64,000 nucleotides of DNA from positions 186,001 through 250,000 of the forward strand of contig NZ_JAAXCQ010000005.1 of the NCBI RefSeq assembly GCF_012272855.1, in the 5' to 3' direction. The DNA comes from Arenibacter sp. 6A1 (GTDB taxonomy: Bacteria; Bacteroidota; Bacteroidia; Flavobacteriales; Flavobacteriaceae). This document shows positions 53,156 through 61,784 of the stretch, piece by piece; positions within the stretch are counted from its first letter, which is position 1; each line of letters starts with the position of its first letter. Below the pieces are notes generated by a model, which had not been told where the DNA came from, searched no databases, and saw only the letters and a program-made list of their open reading frames with translations. A program made the position numbers and the translations under genes.

Positions 53156-53220
53156 TAGTTTTATATGTAGCGCTCTTGAAACTATTAAGAGCTGTTCAGG
53201 GGCTAAAACCCCGAAGTCCC

Positions 53221-55392
53221 TTAGAAGTTTATGCTTGCTCCCAATAAGAAATTAATCCCTGCTTGTGGGTAATAGCCAGCTCCTTCCACGGTAGTAATGG
53301 TTCCTGGAACGGAGAAATCATCATCATAGGTATAGAAATAACCATTAGACTCGTACAGGCTATCAAAAATATTGTTGACCAGACCGGAAAGCACAATATT
53401 CTTGATAAAGCTATTGGTCTCAATAACATACTGCACATTAAAATCTGTTTGGGAATAGGCATCCAACATTGAGCTCTTAGCATCTATATTCCCCATATAT
53501 TGCTTCCCTACATATTTAGAAAGTAGGCTAAGCTGCAACTGGCTGGTTGGCATATAGGTCAAGATATTACCGGCTATAACACTTGGTGAAAATGAAATAT
53601 GAGTATCCCCTAGGCTTTCTAGGTTTCCATCGCGTTGAAAAACAAAATTTTTGTTTCTATTATCACTCAGGGCTACATTAGGGCGAAGGATAAATTTATC
53701 TCCCAAGGTAAGTATAGCGTCCACTTCTAACCCCAATCTATAGCTATCACCAACATTGGCTCGCAAAGGACCTCCTACATCGTTCAGCTCGCCAGTTAAC
53801 ACCAATTGATCCTTGTACTTCATAAAGTACACATTAGTATTCAATCGAACTCCTGGTGAAGTATGGCGCCAACCTAATTCAAAATCGTTCAGTTTTTCAG
53901 GTTTTGGACTCCCATTTTTATAATCATTTCTGTTTGGCTCCCTATTGGCCCTAGCGTAAGAAAAATACAGGTTATTGGCTAGATTCAGATCAAAAGTAAC
54001 TCCCGCCTTAGGGTTAAAGAAATTAAAGGTATCGTCTACGCTGCCAATTTCTTCACTACTGGCCGTATATCCGACGGTTCTATATTGAAGATCTCCAAAA
54101 AGGCTCCACTGATCATCTAACTTATAGTTGGCCTTTGTAAAGAAATTAAAGTCGGTTTTTATAGAGGAATTATCATAATACCTGTCTCCATAATTACTAT
54201 TTGAGGCATACTGTGCCCAAATAATTTCTCCAAAATGGTCCCCTTCGTATTTGTTATACCCACCACCAAGGATCAGATTAAGGTTTTCTGCCATATAGTT
54301 GGCCGAAAAAGTGGTTCCATAAAAGCGATTGCTCAACCAACGTCTTCTAATAAGGTCGGTTTCATCTACTTCTTCCCCATCGACGGTTATAGGTGTTAGC
54401 CCATAAGTAGCAAAGTCATCATCTTCCTTAAATTGTTCAAAATACCCTCTTCCTCGGGTATAATGTACGGCCAAATTAGTATTCCATGCGCTGCCAATTT
54501 TCTCGTTCCAGTGTAATTGAAAATGATTTTGCTTGTAATTATCCACTTCATTTTCATAGTACTGTGTATTTCCATTCTCATCGGTATATTCTCCGGCAGA
54601 GTTGTACGTACGATCGTTCTCCAAGGTGGCTGCATCTATACCGTTCCAGGACTGATACGTAATTTCGTGCCCACCGAACAATAGGGCCTTTATAAGGGTA
54701 TTGTTATCTTGAAAGGAACCTTGAAGGAAATAAGAATTTAAGGCCGATGAAGCCCTGTCTACATAGCCATCGGATGTAATTCTTGACAGACGCCCGGAGA
54801 TTTCTACCTGATCGTTCAAGAGTCCGGTACTAAATTTCAAATTATTTTTCAGGGTATTAAAACTCCCCACCGAAGATGATATCTGGCCATAACCTTCTTC
54901 AGCAACCGCATCGGTCAATATATTTAAACTGGCTCCAAAAGCGCCAGAACCATTGGTAGAGGTCCCTACCCCTCTTTGCAATTGCAAGCTTTCTGTAGAG
55001 GAGGCAAAATCGGGCATATTAACCCAGAAGCTACCGTGAGATTCGGAATCGTTATATGGAATACCGTTGATAGTTACGTTTACCCTTGTTGCATCGCTCC
55101 CTCGAACCCTAATTCCGGTATACCCCACTCCTGCTCCTGCATCTGTGGTAGTTACCACCGATGGCAAAAAGCTCATTAATACGGGGATGTCCTGTCCCAA
55201 GTTTCTAGGTTTGATCTGTTCTTTGCTTAAATTGGAAAAAGTAACCGGTGTTTGTTTGGTGACCCTTACGGCAGAAACCAACACCTCGTCTAGGCTGATT
55301 TTTTCTCCTTCCAAAGAATCTTTAGGTTTTTCCTGCCCTAAGGCCGACAATAGTGAGCCAAAAATGGCCATTGAAGTGAATATAGTTTTCAT
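53221..55392 (-). CDS. TonB-dependent receptor, predicted thiamin transporter
   Basis: 723 residues from the ATG at 55392. Signal peptide (SLLSALGQ), TonB box near LDEVLVSAVRV, plug (TGIRVRGSDATRVNVTINGIPYNDS) and a C-terminal barrel ending LLGASINF with terminal Phe. There is no carboxypeptidase-like domain. The 5' leader is a TPP riboswitch, so expression should fall when thiamin diphosphate is plentiful; this points to uptake of thiamin or a precursor, matching the TPP-regulated outer-membrane receptors (OMthi) described in Bacteroidota. No inner-membrane PnuT or other thi gene is adjacent. Confidence 0.93.
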   Translation of the reverse strand: MKTIFTSMAIFGSLLSALGQEKPKDSLEGEKISLDEVLVSAVRVTKQTPVTFSNLSKEQIKPRNLGQDIPVLMSFLPSVVTTTDAGAGVGYTGIRVRGSDATRVNVTINGIPYNDSESHGSFWVNMPDFASSTESLQLQRGVGTSTNGSGAFGASLNILTDAVAEEGYGQISSSVGSFNTLKNNLKFSTGLLNDQVEISGRLSRITSDGYVDRASSALNSYFLQGSFQDNNTLIKALLFGGHEITYQSWNGIDAATLENDRTYNSAGEYTDENGNTQYYENEVDNYKQNHFQLHWNEKIGSAWNTNLAVHYTRGRGYFEQFKEDDDFATYGLTPITVDGEEVDETDLIRRRWLSNRFYGTTFSANYMAENLNLILGGGYNKYEGDHFGEIIWAQYASNSNYGDRYYDNSSIKTDFNFFTKANYKLDDQWSLFGDLQYRTVGYTASSEEIGSVDDTFNFFNPKAGVTFDLNLANNLYFSYARANREPNRNDYKNGSPKPEKLNDFELGWRHTSPGVRLNTNVYFMKYKDQLVLTGELNDVGGPLRANVGDSYRLGLEVDAILTLGDKFILRPNVALSDNRNKNFVFQRDGNLESLGDTHISFSPSVIAGNILTYMPTSQLQLSLLSKYVGKQYMGNIDAKSSMLDAYSQTDFNVQYVIETNSFIKNIVLSGLVNNIFDSLYESNGYFYTYDDDFSVPGTITTVEGAGYYPQAGINFLLGASINF

Positions 55393-55505
55393 TCGCAAAA
55401 ATTTTACGAATAAAAGGGGCTATTATTCCTGTTTTAATGTTGAGTTTGTCATTCCCGATAGGCTCGTCCTATCGAAAATATAGTGTTAGAATTCCAATAC
55501 GCGTT

Positions 55506-55585
55506 GTACGCATCCCTTGGCAGCATTACCTGCCCAGGTTCCTTGGGTGTAATCTCAGCCTACCTACGTAAGCACCCCTTTGAGA
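55506..55585 (-). promoter_or_regulatory. TPP (thiamin diphosphate) riboswitch
   Basis: On the minus strand the leader reads GGGGTGC ... GGCTGAGATTACACCC ... GAACCTG ... CAGGTAATGCTGCC ... AGGGATGC, the conserved P1-P2-P4/P5 landmarks of the thi-box in the right order. It ends about 115 nt before the receptor start. No strong terminator stem follows; the mechanism could be translational. Confidence 0.95.
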
Positions 55586-55590
55586 CGGCG

Positions 55591-55598
55591 CAAATTTA
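55591..55598 (-). promoter_or_regulatory. -7 promoter box for the riboswitch transcript
   Basis: TAAATTTG on the minus strand (plus-strand CAAATTTA) matches TAnnTTTG and would start transcription right at the 5' edge of the riboswitch. Confidence 0.6.
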
Positions 55599-55715
55599 CG
55601 CCCAGACTTTTACATTTCATAGTAAAACCAGACAAATAATTAACGTTTAATTATAGGCCATAAAATAAGCAAATACGTACTTTAGTTTGGCGTTCGACTA
55701 TCTTTTGAGCAAACC

Positions 55716-58172
55716 ATGAAAAAAAGCAGATTCACACTTAAAATAATGCTGAGCTATCTCATATTAGCAGCATTGGCTTTGGTGGTAGGGTATTTTATAA
55801 TTTCCGAGATCCGAGTATATGTTTCTACCGATATTTCTTATAAAAACGACACCAAACTACTAAAAACCGGTACAATACTCACGCAATTACATGAAGCCGA
55901 AAGCCTTTCCAAAATAGCCTTACAGAATAAAAGCTCCAAAGATTTTTCTAACTACACCCAAAAAATAGATTCCATTTTTGTGGCCTTGGACAGCCTTAAA
56001 AAGTTTACTAGCAACGATGACCAAAAAAGCATGCTCGACAGCGTACAACTGTTATTGCAAAAAAAGGTCATCAACAGCAATGAGCTTCGTCTCTTAAAGG
56101 CAAAAATCGACGCCAATAGTTCTATAGACGATGCCCTTAAGGGGTTTAATATGATGGAGGAATCCTTGGGAAAAATAAGTCCGGAGAGCCTTGCCCCCGA
56201 CTATTACGACCTTCCTGTGGAGGCGCAAACCACTCTTAAAAAATGGGCCGATTACCTCAGTGAAAATGTCCCCAAAGACTCCACCACTCCCATAGGCGTA
56301 GATTCGGTATTGACGGCCTCTAAAACCTTATTGACGGAAGCAAAAAAAAGCAGCATGAAAACGCTGCGGTCTTTGGCCGAAAAAGAATGGGCCCTCAATA
56401 GGACCGATTTGGAACTCTCCCAACAATTGCGAAATATTATTGCCGCTTTTGAACAGGAAATAATCCTAAAAACCTATACCGACAATATCAACAAACAAAC
56501 GGCCCTGACCAGAAGTATCCGCTTGGCCGGCATTGCCGCCATCCTAGGCTTTATAGTGGTGGCTCTTTTTACATTTTTGATTACCAAAGATTATTGGAAG
56601 GTACAACGCTATAGGCAACAGTTAGAAAAGGAAAAGAAATTCTCGGAATCACTTTTAAAAAGCAGGGAGCAATTAATCTCTATGGTCAGCCACGACCTGA
56701 GGACTCCCTTGAACACTATTACCGGCTATTCCGAGCTTTTAGAAGGCACTCCTATCACTGAAAAGCAGTTTTCTTATGTACACCAGATTAAATCGGCCTC
56801 TCATTATGTCGATAGCTTGGTAAACGACCTATTGGATTTCTCCAAATTAGAGGCCGGAAAAATAAAGGTTGAAAACCGTCCCTTTGTGCTCTCGGAACTT
56901 ATTAGGAATACCGGAGAAAATATAGCGGAGATCTATAGCGAAAAAAACATCCCCTTAATTTTTGAAATCGATGAACGCTTGGACCGTGCCGTTATGGGCG
57001 ACGCCTTCCGTGTACGCCAGGTATTGAGCAACCTTATCAGTAACGCCTATAAATTTACACACATTGGCAGCATCGGAATACAGGCCGAGGTTGCCGAGGA
57101 AACACCGACCCATTACCATACTGTTATTGCGATAAGCGACTCTGGCATCGGTATAAAAAAGGAAAGGCAAGAACAGATTTTTAAAGAGTTTACCCAAGCC
57201 GATGACCATACCGACAAAAAATATGGAGGGTATGGCCTAGGCCTTACCATCTCTAAAAAACTTACAGCCCTATTAAATGGGAAAATTTCTGTGAGCAGCG
57301 AAGAAGACAAAGGCAGTACTTTTACCATAAACATACCATTTGAAATATCGAATATACCGATCCCGCCTAGGGACGAGATAGCCTTGACCCCCAAAAAAGC
57401 TTTATCGCTTCTTATTATCGACGATGATATTGCCATGCTAAAACTACTAAAAGAGGTATGCCATTCCCTTGGAATAACCGCACATACTTACAATACTTTT
57501 AACGCTATAAAAAAGGAAAGTCCTCTAGGTTACCATATGGTTTTGACCGATATACAAATGCCCGATTTAAGTGGTTTTCAAGTATTGGAACGGTTACAAA
57601 ATAGCGGGTATATGCATTACAAGCAACAACCTATTGTTGCGATGACAGGGAGAAAGGATTTAGAAAAAAAGGTGTATTCGGAAGCCGGATTCGCCGATAT
57701 TCTTCAAAAACCATTTACGAAGACCAGCCTTTTAAAGGTGTTGCAAGGTCAATTTCCAGAGGCCATCCATGACAAGGAAGTACCGAAAACAGAAACGATC
57801 CCGGTATCGGGCTCCCATTTGTTTAGCTTAGAGATTATCAATTCCTTTTTAGGGAACAATAAGCTTGCCGTAGCAGAGGTACTACAAACATTTAAGGCCG
57901 ATACCCTTACCAATATGGAGGGACTAAGCATGGCTGTAGCACAAATGAATACTCAGGAAATAAATGCTATTTCCCATAGAATGCTCCCCATGTTCCGCCA
58001 ATTAAAATCCGCGGATATTGTACCCATTCTGGAAGAATTGGAACTGTTAGCAGAAAACGATATGACCGAAAAAGCCATAAAGCTTTCTTTTGCCGATTTA
58101 AAAAATAAGGTTACGGTCCTCTTATTAGCGATAAAATCTTATCTGGCTAAAGATCCAAATTATAGAGATTAA
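55716..58172 (+). CDS. Hybrid sensor histidine kinase (HisKA-HATPase-REC-Hpt)
   Basis: 818 residues. Two membrane helices (about 8-28 and 271-292) flank an extracytoplasmic helical sensor of about 240 residues. The kinase core has His326 (HDLRTPLNTI) and HATPase motifs (NLISNAYKF, DSGIGIKKE, GYGLGLTI); then REC with Asp612 (TDIQMPDLSG) and a C-terminal Hpt domain with His754 (SHRMLPMF). This is an ArcB-like phosphorelay, normally ending on a separate regulator; the NtrC-type regulator facing it tail-to-tail (26-bp overlap) is the natural candidate. The sensed signal is unknown. Confidence 0.92.
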   Translation: MKKSRFTLKIMLSYLILAALALVVGYFIISEIRVYVSTDISYKNDTKLLKTGTILTQLHEAESLSKIALQNKSSKDFSNYTQKIDSIFVALDSLKKFTSNDDQKSMLDSVQLLLQKKVINSNELRLLKAKIDANSSIDDALKGFNMMEESLGKISPESLAPDYYDLPVEAQTTLKKWADYLSENVPKDSTTPIGVDSVLTASKTLLTEAKKSSMKTLRSLAEKEWALNRTDLELSQQLRNIIAAFEQEIILKTYTDNINKQTALTRSIRLAGIAAILGFIVVALFTFLITKDYWKVQRYRQQLEKEKKFSESLLKSREQLISMVSHDLRTPLNTITGYSELLEGTPITEKQFSYVHQIKSASHYVDSLVNDLLDFSKLEAGKIKVENRPFVLSELIRNTGENIAEIYSEKNIPLIFEIDERLDRAVMGDAFRVRQVLSNLISNAYKFTHIGSIGIQAEVAEETPTHYHTVIAISDSGIGIKKERQEQIFKEFTQADDHTDKKYGGYGLGLTISKKLTALLNGKISVSSEEDKGSTFTINIPFEISNIPIPPRDEIALTPKKALSLLIIDDDIAMLKLLKEVCHSLGITAHTYNTFNAIKKESPLGYHMVLTDIQMPDLSGFQVLERLQNSGYMHYKQQPIVAMTGRKDLEKKVYSEAGFADILQKPFTKTSLLKVLQGQFPEAIHDKEVPKTETIPVSGSHLFSLEIINSFLGNNKLAVAEVLQTFKADTLTNMEGLSMAVAQMNTQEINAISHRMLPMFRQLKSADIVPILEELELLAENDMTEKAIKLSFADLKNKVTVLLLAIKSYLAKDPNYRD

Positions 58173-59505
58173 TCTTATTGTAGAGGGTCTTCCTGGTAAT
58201 CTGCAGTAATTTTGCTGCCTTGGATTTATTAAAATTAGATTTTTTAAGTGCCTTTACAATTTGCTCCTTTTCATAATCGGCTTTGGAAAAATCTTCGATA
58301 TCGGCAATAATTTCCTTGACTTTGAACACTTCTTTTGGCAAGGCCTCTTTTGCTACATAATCGCCAGTACTCAGCAATACTGCCCTTTTTATGACATTCT
58401 GAAGTTCTCTAAGGTTTCCTGGCCAATGATATTGTTTAAAAATATCCAAGACCTCTTCGGAAAACCCTTTAATATTTTTGTTCAGGGCTTTATTTGCCTT
58501 CGCCAAAAAATAATCGGCAAAGAGCAATAGGTCTTCAAAACGGTCTTCTAGAGAGGGTATTTCTACTGAAAATTCGTTGATCCTATGGTAAAGATCTTCT
58601 CTAAAAGTACCTTTTTCTACCGCTGCGGTCAGGTCTTCATTGGTGGCCGTAATAATGCGAACATCGACGGGGATTTCTTTGGTACTCCCTACCCTTTTAA
58701 TTTTTCGTTCCTGCAGCGCCCTTAACAATTGAATTTGATTTTCATAGGAGAGGTTTCCTATTTCATCTAAAAAGAGTGTTCCGCGGTTGGCCGCTTCAAA
58801 ATGTCCTATTTTGTCTTCCACGGCGCCGGTAAAACTGCCCTTAATATGCCCAAAAAACTCACTGGTTGCTATTTCTTTGGGTATGGCGCCACAGTCTACC
58901 GCTACAAAACTATAGCCTTTACGTTGACTGTTATCATGAATGGCCTTGGCTGTCACCTCTTTTCCGGTTCCGCTTTCTCCGGTTATTAAAACCGACATAT
59001 CTGTAGGGGCTACCAATTTAATATACTCCTGCAGCTTTTTGGAAGCTTCACTACTCCCAGTCACTACGCCACTACTTAGACCCTGTGAAGCAGTATTGTT
59101 CTTGGCAGTTGGTTTTGGAGCCTCAGGCACAGCATGTACTTGCTTCTTTTCAGATAAGGCACTATTTATTTGCATTAAAATCTCGTCCGGAGTAAAGGGT
59201 TTTGAGATATAATCATAGGCCCCTTTTTTCATGGCATTTACCGCGGTGCCTACGGCGGCATAGCCGGTCATCACGATGACCTGGGTTTTGGGGTTAATAG
59301 CAAGTATTTCGGACAATAATTCTAAGCCGTCGTAATTGGGAAGACGTAAATCTGTCAATACTAAATTATAAGCTGTGGCCTTAAATTTAATTTTAGCATC
59401 CTCAGCAGTAAAACTAGTATCTACATCAAAGCCATTTTTGGTCAAAAACTTTTGGAGCATTTGACAAAAAGCGGCGTCATCTTCGATAATAAGGATCTTA
59501 GGCAT
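58147..59505 (-). CDS. NtrC-type sigma-54-dependent response regulator
   Basis: 452 residues from the ATG at 59505 (MPKILIIEDDAAF); an ATG at 59523 is an alternative. REC with Asp52 (TDLRLPNYDG), AAA+ with Walker A GESGTGKE (176-183), the sigma-54 contact loop GSFTGA (223-228; GAFTGA in most homologues) and Walker B TLFLDE (243-248), and a C-terminal Fis-type helix-turn-helix (KSKAAKLLQITRKTLYNKI). It activates transcription from distant enhancers through RpoN. The adjacent triplet of PepSY-like genes carries matching palindromes upstream. Confidence 0.95.
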   Translation of the reverse strand: MPKILIIEDDAAFCQMLQKFLTKNGFDVDTSFTAEDAKIKFKATAYNLVLTDLRLPNYDGLELLSEILAINPKTQVIVMTGYAAVGTAVNAMKKGAYDYISKPFTPDEILMQINSALSEKKQVHAVPEAPKPTAKNNTASQGLSSGVVTGSSEASKKLQEYIKLVAPTDMSVLITGESGTGKEVTAKAIHDNSQRKGYSFVAVDCGAIPKEIATSEFFGHIKGSFTGAVEDKIGHFEAANRGTLFLDEIGNLSYENQIQLLRALQERKIKRVGSTKEIPVDVRIITATNEDLTAAVEKGTFREDLYHRINEFSVEIPSLEDRFEDLLLFADYFLAKANKALNKNIKGFSEEVLDIFKQYHWPGNLRELQNVIKRAVLLSTGDYVAKEALPKEVFKVKEIIADIEDFSKADYEKEQIVKALKKSNFNKSKAAKLLQITRKTLYNKINLYNLDL

Positions 59506-59580
59506 ACAATCTTTCTTAGGCATTGATATTATTAGTAAAAATACCACATGAAAGCTATTTGTATTTAAAAATTATCATAA

Positions 59581-59618
59581 AAAAAGCAGGTAAACGATGA
59601 ATCGGTTACCTGCTTTTT
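59581..59618 (-). terminator. Terminator of PepSY-like gene 1
   Basis: AAAAAGCAGGTAA / TTACCTGCTTTTT arms (perfect 13-bp), with a further inner CGAT/ATCG pair; follows the stop at 59653. Confidence 0.9.
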
Positions 59619-59652
59619 CAACATATTAGAGACTTTAATGCCTCCCATGTTA

Positions 59653-59964
59653 TTATTCTTCAATCCAATTACCTTCTTTATCGGCAAATAAGGTTGCTGA
59701 GGTACCATCTTCCTGAGCTACTTCTAATTTGAATTGCTCTTCTTCATTTACATATGCTTTTGAAATGGTCGCTGCCGGGTGATCTTTAGCTAGTGCATTG
59801 GTCACTGCTTCTGGCAAGGCACTTATTTCTATTTCGGAGTATTCGTCCTGTGCTACTACTTCGGTAGCAACTACAACTTCTGCTCCTTGTTCTGCCGTTG
59901 CTTCCTGAGCAAATCCGGTTAATGTTCCCAATGATACTACTGCTACAACAAATAATTTTTTCAT
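59653..59964 (-). CDS. Exported PepSY-like protein, copy 1
   Basis: 103 residues: signal peptide to about residue 20 (MKKLFVVAVVSLGTLTGFAQ), an acidic/Ala linker, and a C-terminal PepSY-like (BLIP-like, PF11396-type) repeat: LPEAVTNALAKDHPAATISKAY followed by EEQFKLEV and a final GNWIEE. Small periplasmic proteins of this family are of unclear function; several are envelope-stress or two-component-linked. It is a separate transcription unit with its own palindrome, promoter element and terminator. Confidence 0.9.
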   Translation of the reverse strand: MKKLFVVAVVSLGTLTGFAQEATAEQGAEVVVATEVVAQDEYSEIEISALPEAVTNALAKDHPAATISKAYVNEEEQFKLEVAQEDGTSATLFADKEGNWIEE

Positions 59965-60002
59965 GATTCTTTTATTTAATGATTACACTTGTTATAGCTA
60001 TT

Positions 60003-60016
60003 GAAAATATAATACC
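60003..60016 (-). promoter_or_regulatory. Putative sigma-54 -24/-12 element for PepSY copy 1
   Basis: Minus strand CTTGGTATTATATTTTCAATAG: GG at -24 and, exactly 10 nt on, TC where GC is canonical at -12. Places transcription start about 27 nt before the ATG at 59964. Same element in all three modules. Confidence 0.5.
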
Positions 60017-60121
60017 AAGATTGATCATTGCTTCAAATATCTGCTCATCCCCCTTATACAGCCGCCTTAGCTGTTTTTAATCAAATAAGATCATTGTGTA
60101 TTTTTGAGTAGTTGCCCCCCG

Positions 60122-60144
60122 TAGTGTATAATCGTTATACACTA
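60122..60144. promoter_or_regulatory. Palindromic upstream site, copy 1
   Basis: TAGTGTATAA / TTATACACTA, perfect 10-bp arms around TCG. Core TGTATA-N5-TATACA. Centre 118 bp upstream of the GG of the -24 element; suited to enhancer binding by an NtrC-type dimer. Confidence 0.65.
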
Positions 60145-60378
60145 TGTACTTATAGCACTTTACTAAAAAAAGGGATAATGGATATTCTAAACTTCCATCT
60201 GATTCCTAAAACACCCACAAGGATCAGTAAGCTATCCGTATATTCAAAGGCCTTTTATGGCGATAAAAAGAATACGTTCTCTTTAGTTATAAAGTAGCAA
60301 AAAAGGATAGTATTATTGTAGAAGTCTAAATTTTAGAATCTTACATGAAAGCTATCGGTATTTAAAAATTACTATAAA

Positions 60379-60416
60379 AAAAAGCAGGTAACCGATGAAT
60401 CGGTTACCTGCTTTTT
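60379..60416 (-). terminator. Terminator of PepSY-like gene 2
   Basis: AAAAAGCAGGTAACCGAT / ATCGGTTACCTGCTTTTT, a perfect 18-bp stem; nearly the same sequence as for copy 1 but with a compensated C-G pair (ACCGAT/ATCGGT). Confidence 0.92.
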
Positions 60417-60450
60417 CAACATATTAGAGACTTAAATGCCTCCCATGTTA

Positions 60451-60753
60451 TTATTCTTCAATCCAATTACCTTGTTTATCGGCAAATAAGGTTGCTGAGG
60501 TACCATCCTCAAGAGCTACCTCTAATTTAAACTGCTCTTCTTTATTTACAAATGCTTTTGAAATTGTAGCTGTTGGATGCGCTGTTGCAAAGGCTTTGGT
60601 TACTGCTTCTGGCAAGGCACTTATTTCTATTTCGGAGTATTCGTCCTGTGCTACCATCTCAGTCGCCACTACAGCTTCTGCTGTCTCTACTTCCTGAGCA
60701 AATCCGGTTAATGTTCCCAATGATACTACTGCTATAACAAATAATTTTTTCAT
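60451..60753 (-). CDS. Exported PepSY-like protein, copy 2
   Basis: 100 residues; same signal peptide (one residue different) and the same PepSY-like domain as copy 1 (LPEAVTKAFATAHPTATISKAF ... GNWIEE), with most changes conservative. Its linker is shorter. In-frame and intact, with its own regulatory elements, so it is an active paralogue rather than debris. Confidence 0.9.
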   Translation of the reverse strand: MKKLFVIAVVSLGTLTGFAQEVETAEAVVATEMVAQDEYSEIEISALPEAVTKAFATAHPTATISKAFVNKEEQFKLEVALEDGTSATLFADKQGNWIEE

Positions 60754-60792
60754 GATTCTTTTATTTTAATGATTAAACTTGTTATACCTATT

Positions 60793-60806
60793 GAAAATAT
60801 AATACC
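60793..60806 (-). promoter_or_regulatory. Putative sigma-54 -24/-12 element for PepSY copy 2
   Basis: CTTGGTATTATATTTTCAATAG on the minus strand, identical to copy 1: GG-N10-TC. Confidence 0.5.
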
Positions 60807-60913
60807 AAGATTGATCATTGCTTAAAAAAACCATTCAACCCCCTGTATATAGGAGACTTAGCAATTTTCACTAAAATAAAAGTACTGTGTATTTCTGAGT
60901 AGTGGACTCCAAT

Positions 60914-60934
60914 AGTGTGTAATCATTACACACT
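60914..60934. promoter_or_regulatory. Palindromic upstream site, copy 2
   Basis: AGTGTGTAA / TTACACACT, perfect 9-bp arms around TCA. Core TGTGTA-N5-TACACA. Centre 119 bp from the GG of the promoter element. Confidence 0.65.
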
Positions 60935-61181
60935 TTTTTCCTGCAACACTCCCTAAGAAAAAGAATGGAGGCTGTTATAAACTCACCTTTGGATTCCTAA
61001 AACAGCCACAAGAGAAGTATCCTGTGAGCATAGAAAAAGGTCTTTTAAGGCGTTTAAATACATTTGTACTCATTAGCTATAAAGTTCCAAGTAGCATAAT
61101 ACTATTGTAGCGTTCCAAATTTTAGAGACCTACCAGAAAGCTAGCGGGATTTAAAAAATATCATAATAAAAAAAAATCCCG

Positions 61182-61209
61182 TAAACGAGTGCTCGTTTAC
61201 GGGATTTTT
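61182..61209 (-). terminator. Terminator of PepSY-like gene 3
   Basis: AAAAATCCCGTAAACGAG / CTCGTTTACGGGATTTTT; near-perfect 13-bp or longer stem, different sequence from copies 1 and 2 but the same position. Confidence 0.9.
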
Positions 61210-61245
61210 CAACTAATCGGAGGCATATAAATGCCCAATTTGTTA

Positions 61246-61545
61246 TTATTCTTCTATCCAATTACCATTTTTATCGGCAATAAAACTAGCAGAAGTACCA
61301 TCTTCTAGTGCTAGATCTACTTTATATTGTTCTTTTTTGTTTACGTATGCTTTTGAAATGCTCGCTGATGGGAAATTTGTTGCTACTGCCTTGGTTACTG
61401 CTTCTGGCAGGTCACTGATTTCTATTTGAGAGAATTCGTCCTGTGAAACTACCTCAGTGGCCACAACGGTTTCTGTTTCTACTTCCTGAGCAAATGCGGT
61501 CAATGATCCCAATGATACTACTGCTACAATAAATAATTTTTTCAT
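61246..61545 (-). CDS. Exported PepSY-like protein, copy 3
   Basis: 99 residues: signal peptide MKKLFIVAVVSLGSLTAFAQ and the domain LPEAVTKAVATNFPSASISKAY ... DKNGNWIEE. It is the most diverged paralogue, with QIEISDLPEAV in place of EIEISALPEAV, yet keeps the same length and export signal. Confidence 0.9.
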   Translation of the reverse strand: MKKLFIVAVVSLGSLTAFAQEVETETVVATEVVSQDEFSQIEISDLPEAVTKAVATNFPSASISKAYVNKKEQYKVDLALEDGTSASFIADKNGNWIEE

Positions 61546-61583
61546 GATTCGTATATTTAATAGTTAAACCTGTAATACCTATT

Positions 61584-61597
61584 GAAAAAACAATACC
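61584..61597 (-). promoter_or_regulatory. Putative sigma-54 -24/-12 element for PepSY copy 3
   Basis: CTTGGTATTGTTTTTTCAATAG on the minus strand: the same GG-N10-TC although the internal bases and the surrounding spacer have changed. Confidence 0.5.
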
Positions 61598-61701
61598 AAG
61601 ATTGGGGCTGGTTTAAAAGAACCGCCTAACCCCTTATTTATAAGGGATATAATGATTTTATAAAGAATAAACGAATTGTAAAAAAGTGGGTATACGGCCG
61701 T

Positions 61702-61728
61702 AAAACTGTGTAAAATCTACACACTTTT
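61702..61728. promoter_or_regulatory. Palindromic upstream site, copy 3
   Basis: AAAACTGTGTA / TACACACTTTT, 11-bp arms with one mismatch and a 5-nt spacer. Core TGTGTA-N5-TACACA, as in copy 2. Centre 119 bp from the GG of its promoter element. Confidence 0.6.
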
Positions 61729-61784
61729 TAGGCATACATTGCCCTAGAAGAAAAAAGGACAAGGTGTTGGGAATGCTGATATTT

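Larger units (their letters stand above)
59546..61770. repeat. Three tandem copies of a ~790-bp gene-plus-promoter module
   Basis: Units at 59546-60342, 60343-61134 and about 61135-61770. Each holds terminator, PepSY-like gene, GG-N10-TC promoter element and palindrome in the same order. Copies 1 and 2 are most alike, including almost identical 3' regions; copy 3 has diverged in the spacers and terminator stem. Confidence 0.85.

Noticed and set aside
60112-60297. 61-codon frame between PepSY modules
   Set aside because: Crosses the palindrome and spacer; the equivalent region of module 2 is not open, so it is not under coding selection.
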